64,000 bases of DNA from Sphagnum compactum (lineage: Eukaryota; Bryophyta; Sphagnopsida; Sphagnales): the NCBI GenBank assembly GCA_965153455.1, contig OZ234494.1:24428001-24492000 (forward strand). The letters are read 5' to 3'. Each line of letters starts with the position of its first letter. The first letter of the stretch is position 1. Positions 60,810 to 64,000 of this stretch are shown here, in pieces. The notes under the pieces are model-generated. The model was not told the DNA's origin and ran no database searches. It worked only from the letters and a program-made list of their open reading frames with translations. A program made the translations under genes and the position numbers.

Positions 60810-63800
60810 TGAACATCAGTGGATGTTTGAAAAGGTTGGCATTTATAGATGTTCTAAAAAACAAATTGTGACATTTCAACTATGATGCCATTTTCAAGAA
60901 GATAATATAACATCTACCTTCCAAGTTTGACGGAGATGTTATGTTCGAGTTACCACCAACAAAATAAATTAGGGGCATGGCAAGTCTAATGCAAGGCATG
61001 GACAAAAGACATGACAATCATCCTCGGTGTAAATTAAAGATTATAAACATCAAGAATGGTGATGGTTTGGCATTTAAACATTCATTATGTGTTGGCCATG
61101 TCTCTTGCCAAAATTTATAATGATGTTACATGAACAATGCATGCAATGAAATTTATTGGGAAGGAATTGTTAAAAATGCATTGGAAAAAGGAGAACAATT
61201 ATCAATTTGTACAACCTTTATGTGTAGACATTGTAAGTTTCCACCAATTTTCATTACAAGGTGTTTGGTTAGAATGCACTATGTATTGCATCATTCCAAA
61301 ACCATGACACAAGCTTGCATCCACCTTGGGACCCGTGAACATCCATGTAAAGGGGTGAAAATGTGGTCTTTGAACATTATCATCTTTAGGAAGGCAATGC
61401 CAAGGGAACAAGTTCAACTTTTCCTTATTCCTAATAAGAATTACTATCATTTATTAATTTTACTATAATTACTCAAATGATTAATGAGTTATGCAAAGAG
61501 AAAAAAAAGAGGTAGGGTTTGTCATTTAGGGACAGACTTACCATCCTAACTATAGGCCATTTCAGTAATGTAAAAAGAAGGAAATATAGAACGAAAGCAA
61601 GCAAGATAAAAGGGACTGGGAAGTAGCTACCCTTCATATTTCTATAGTACCTTTACTACATTAAAAGGGTGTCTAGTGGGTTTGCAGGCCTTCCACAATT
61701 GATGTTTAACCTTCATAGTGCATGCAGACCTTCTAGTGGTGTTATTTATCGTCTACAATCTCATGGCAAGCCTTCCCAACACTACACATCCTCTGGGATT
61801 GTTGCCTAGTTGCTACCTTCCTATCGCAATAAGAGACTTTTTGCTCCAAAGGCTAAAACCAAACATACATGCTTACTATTTTTGTAGAAGAAATGCATAA
61901 CTATTATAAAAAATATAACAAAACATTATGTAAACTTAATTAAAATATATTACCTTCCTTCATATCCTAATGGAATAAACTCATACAAAACACATTAAGA
62001 TCCTTCACCCATTTTCCATTGAAATAACACAAGTACAATACAATTCCAAGCTCCTCTCCCTACTTTAGTCTTACACATACAACACCTTTCCAAAAATGAG
62101 CTTCATCACCCCAGAAAAAAACTACAACCACATTGAATGGATTAATAAAATCCCCCAAGTCCTCCTCTCATTTTCATTCTCCACAAAACCACGCAAGGCT
62201 CACATTGACTTTATAAAAATAGGTCTTTATCTTAATCCTTCCTATAAATCTCCTAGGTGATTGGGTGGATTATAACCAACCACTCATAAACATGAACTAA
62301 TTAATCCCATTAGCTTCATCCCTTTGGTAAAGGATGGTAAGCCTACCACTAGTAACTAACTAATTATTAAAATGCCTATGGCACAAACTAGTTTAGGGAT
62401 TTTTGCCCCTTAACAATCCAATTGCTAGAAGCCCTTCTAGAAAGAACAAAGAAATGGCACATGATCTAATAAAAGGCAATAATATGATAAGACACCCATT
62501 ATCACCTCTTTAGCCATTGCCATGTTGACTAGTAATAAGGTATTTCTTACATCTAAGATTATTGGGCACAACCCAAGTTGCAAGGGGAGGAATTTGATTT
62601 GTTGTAAGAAGAGTTCTCCCCTTTGAGATCTCTAAACATTCAAAACCAAGTGAATAATCTAAGGCTTGGTAATAATCTAAGGCTCCATTGATCAAAAGGT
62701 GATGTCTTTACAATTACATCCAAGATAACATTTTCCCTGGGCAAGGTAGTCTTAAGAGTTTTTTGTTCAAGATGTCCACACATGGTCCTATTAGTGGCAT
62801 TGATATTGTGAGGCATATGCAACCAAGAAGGGATTTGGAAGGAAAATGGTTGATGTTTGACCAATGGTTAATGTTTGACCACTGTAAACATGTGCAACAT
62901 TGAACAACCATGGGTTGTTATGTTTGTGATCTTTTATATTATCGAATTGTGACCATTGCAATTTGCAACATTCAATCCAAAGATGTGGAGTCACAAATGT
63001 TAATGTGGAATTCATTGCATGCATTTATTAATAGTTGATGCAATTTTATAAAAAATCAATTGATTTTTATCATGAGATAATGATGACTTCATTCAAGCAT
63101 TTGTCCAACAATCGAGGTATGGGGATTACCAAATGGGAAGAAGTAAAAGACATGGTTTGGACAACAATGAGCTACATTGCAAGCAAATTAATAAGGAGAT
63201 TCACATAAGATTGTAATGGTCTTCAATCACCTTACATCCTCTTCTTCCCTTAAAAAAGTAAAATGGTAGGGCTTGAAGGGCAAGAAAGGTTTGGGACATG
63301 ACTTGTGCAAATTTGGAACTCCACTAGGGCCTATTGGAGGTTCATTGTTGTGATAAAGATAATTTTTCTCTCCTTTGACATTGTCCACCAATGCACCCTT
63401 GTATTTCTTCAAAATATGTTGTGCTTCCATCGACATCTTTTCAATGCAAGTCCATTGCAAACATGGGATCAAACAATGTTCAATTTACAAACATGGCATC
63501 CATTCCTCAAAGCTAAACAATGTTTAATTTAAAAGGAGTTTTGTCTAAATCACGAGAGGTTTTGGAAAGAGATAACATTAAAATGAAATGGCATATTGAA
63601 CACACAAAACTAGGATCTAGGGTGCACTGTACTACAATTTGTGTATTTTTTGGGAAATGCAAGGCATCCATTGCAAAGGGGATGAATGAAACTCCAACTT
63701 TAACATATTTAGGTCTATTCCAATTTAAAGTTCATGTGGAATCACAAGATTGTAAGTTTTGATTTTGTGCAAATGACATCCATAGATGTGTGGAAGGTGC

Positions 63801-64000
63801 AATCCAAGCATATGTCCTCTAACATCCATCCTTGCCCACTATATGGCTAGTGATGATAGGCACAATTTTCACAACTAGTGAAATTGAATTGTGAGGAAAC
63901 AAGTTTTTGTCTACCAAAACATTCATTCCCACCTTGAGAGCTTTTTGGGAGCATGGAATTCGTTGAAGGTGATAATCAATATCGAAAGCCTCCACATGGG
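60810..64000. other. intergenic DNA, nothing recognised
   Basis: AT-rich with scattered ORFs of up to 112 codons on both strands, none resembling a known protein. An earlier mobile element is possible but unrecognised. Confidence 0.45.

Overview
The window is nuclear DNA of a land plant. It holds a 13-exon sucrose-phosphate synthase gene with GT-AG introns, a plant-type arginine/serine-rich gene with short introns, a decayed plant Helitron, a decayed Ty3/gypsy retrotransposon and several CACTA-type DNA transposons, all in AT-rich intergenic DNA with many degenerate tandem arrays. I cannot name the species. The divergent N-terminal region of the sucrose-phosphate synthase would fit a non-flowering lineage, but that is only a guess.

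Layout. 1-9.3 kb: possibly the last codons of an upstream gene (3-86), then intergenic DNA with small repeats. 9.3-16.8 kb: the plus-strand sucrose-phosphate synthase gene, with a TATA box, a leader containing two upstream ORFs, and 13 coding exons that join in frame into 1,098 residues. 16.8-20.5 kb: the gap between two convergent genes. 20.5-24.5 kb (minus strand): a four-exon RS-domain protein of 826 residues, with its GC-richer 5' region reaching about 25.9 kb. 25.9-34.3 kb: two tandem arrays (about 40 bp and 48 bp units), a duplicated 113-bp exon-like segment, and a Rep-helicase Helitron pseudogene with nonsense codons and frameshifts, ending in a Helitron-like 3' hairpin near 34,333. 34.3-64 kb: gene-free and repeat-rich.

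The most informative part is 44-61 kb. A minus-strand Ty3/gypsy gag-protease-RT pseudogene (51,681-59,771) is interrupted by a 141-bp CACTA-type MITE (58,121-58,261) and by a 2,786-bp non-autonomous CACTA element (55,056-57,841) flanked by a perfect 3-bp GTA duplication. Removing each insertion with one target-site copy rejoins the gag reading frame, so the nesting order can be read directly. A 2,126-bp relative of the MITE (44,184-46,309, flanked by ATC on both sides) carries a large array of 25-bp repeats. Other arrays lie next to further CACTA-like ends at 42,227 and 51,680. This suggests that CACTA shells are hosts for locally expanded minisatellites here.

The two intact genes have unrelated roles (cytosolic sucrose synthesis and, probably, nuclear RNA processing) and are only positional neighbours. 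No RNA genes, CRISPR arrays or bacterial-type operons were seen.
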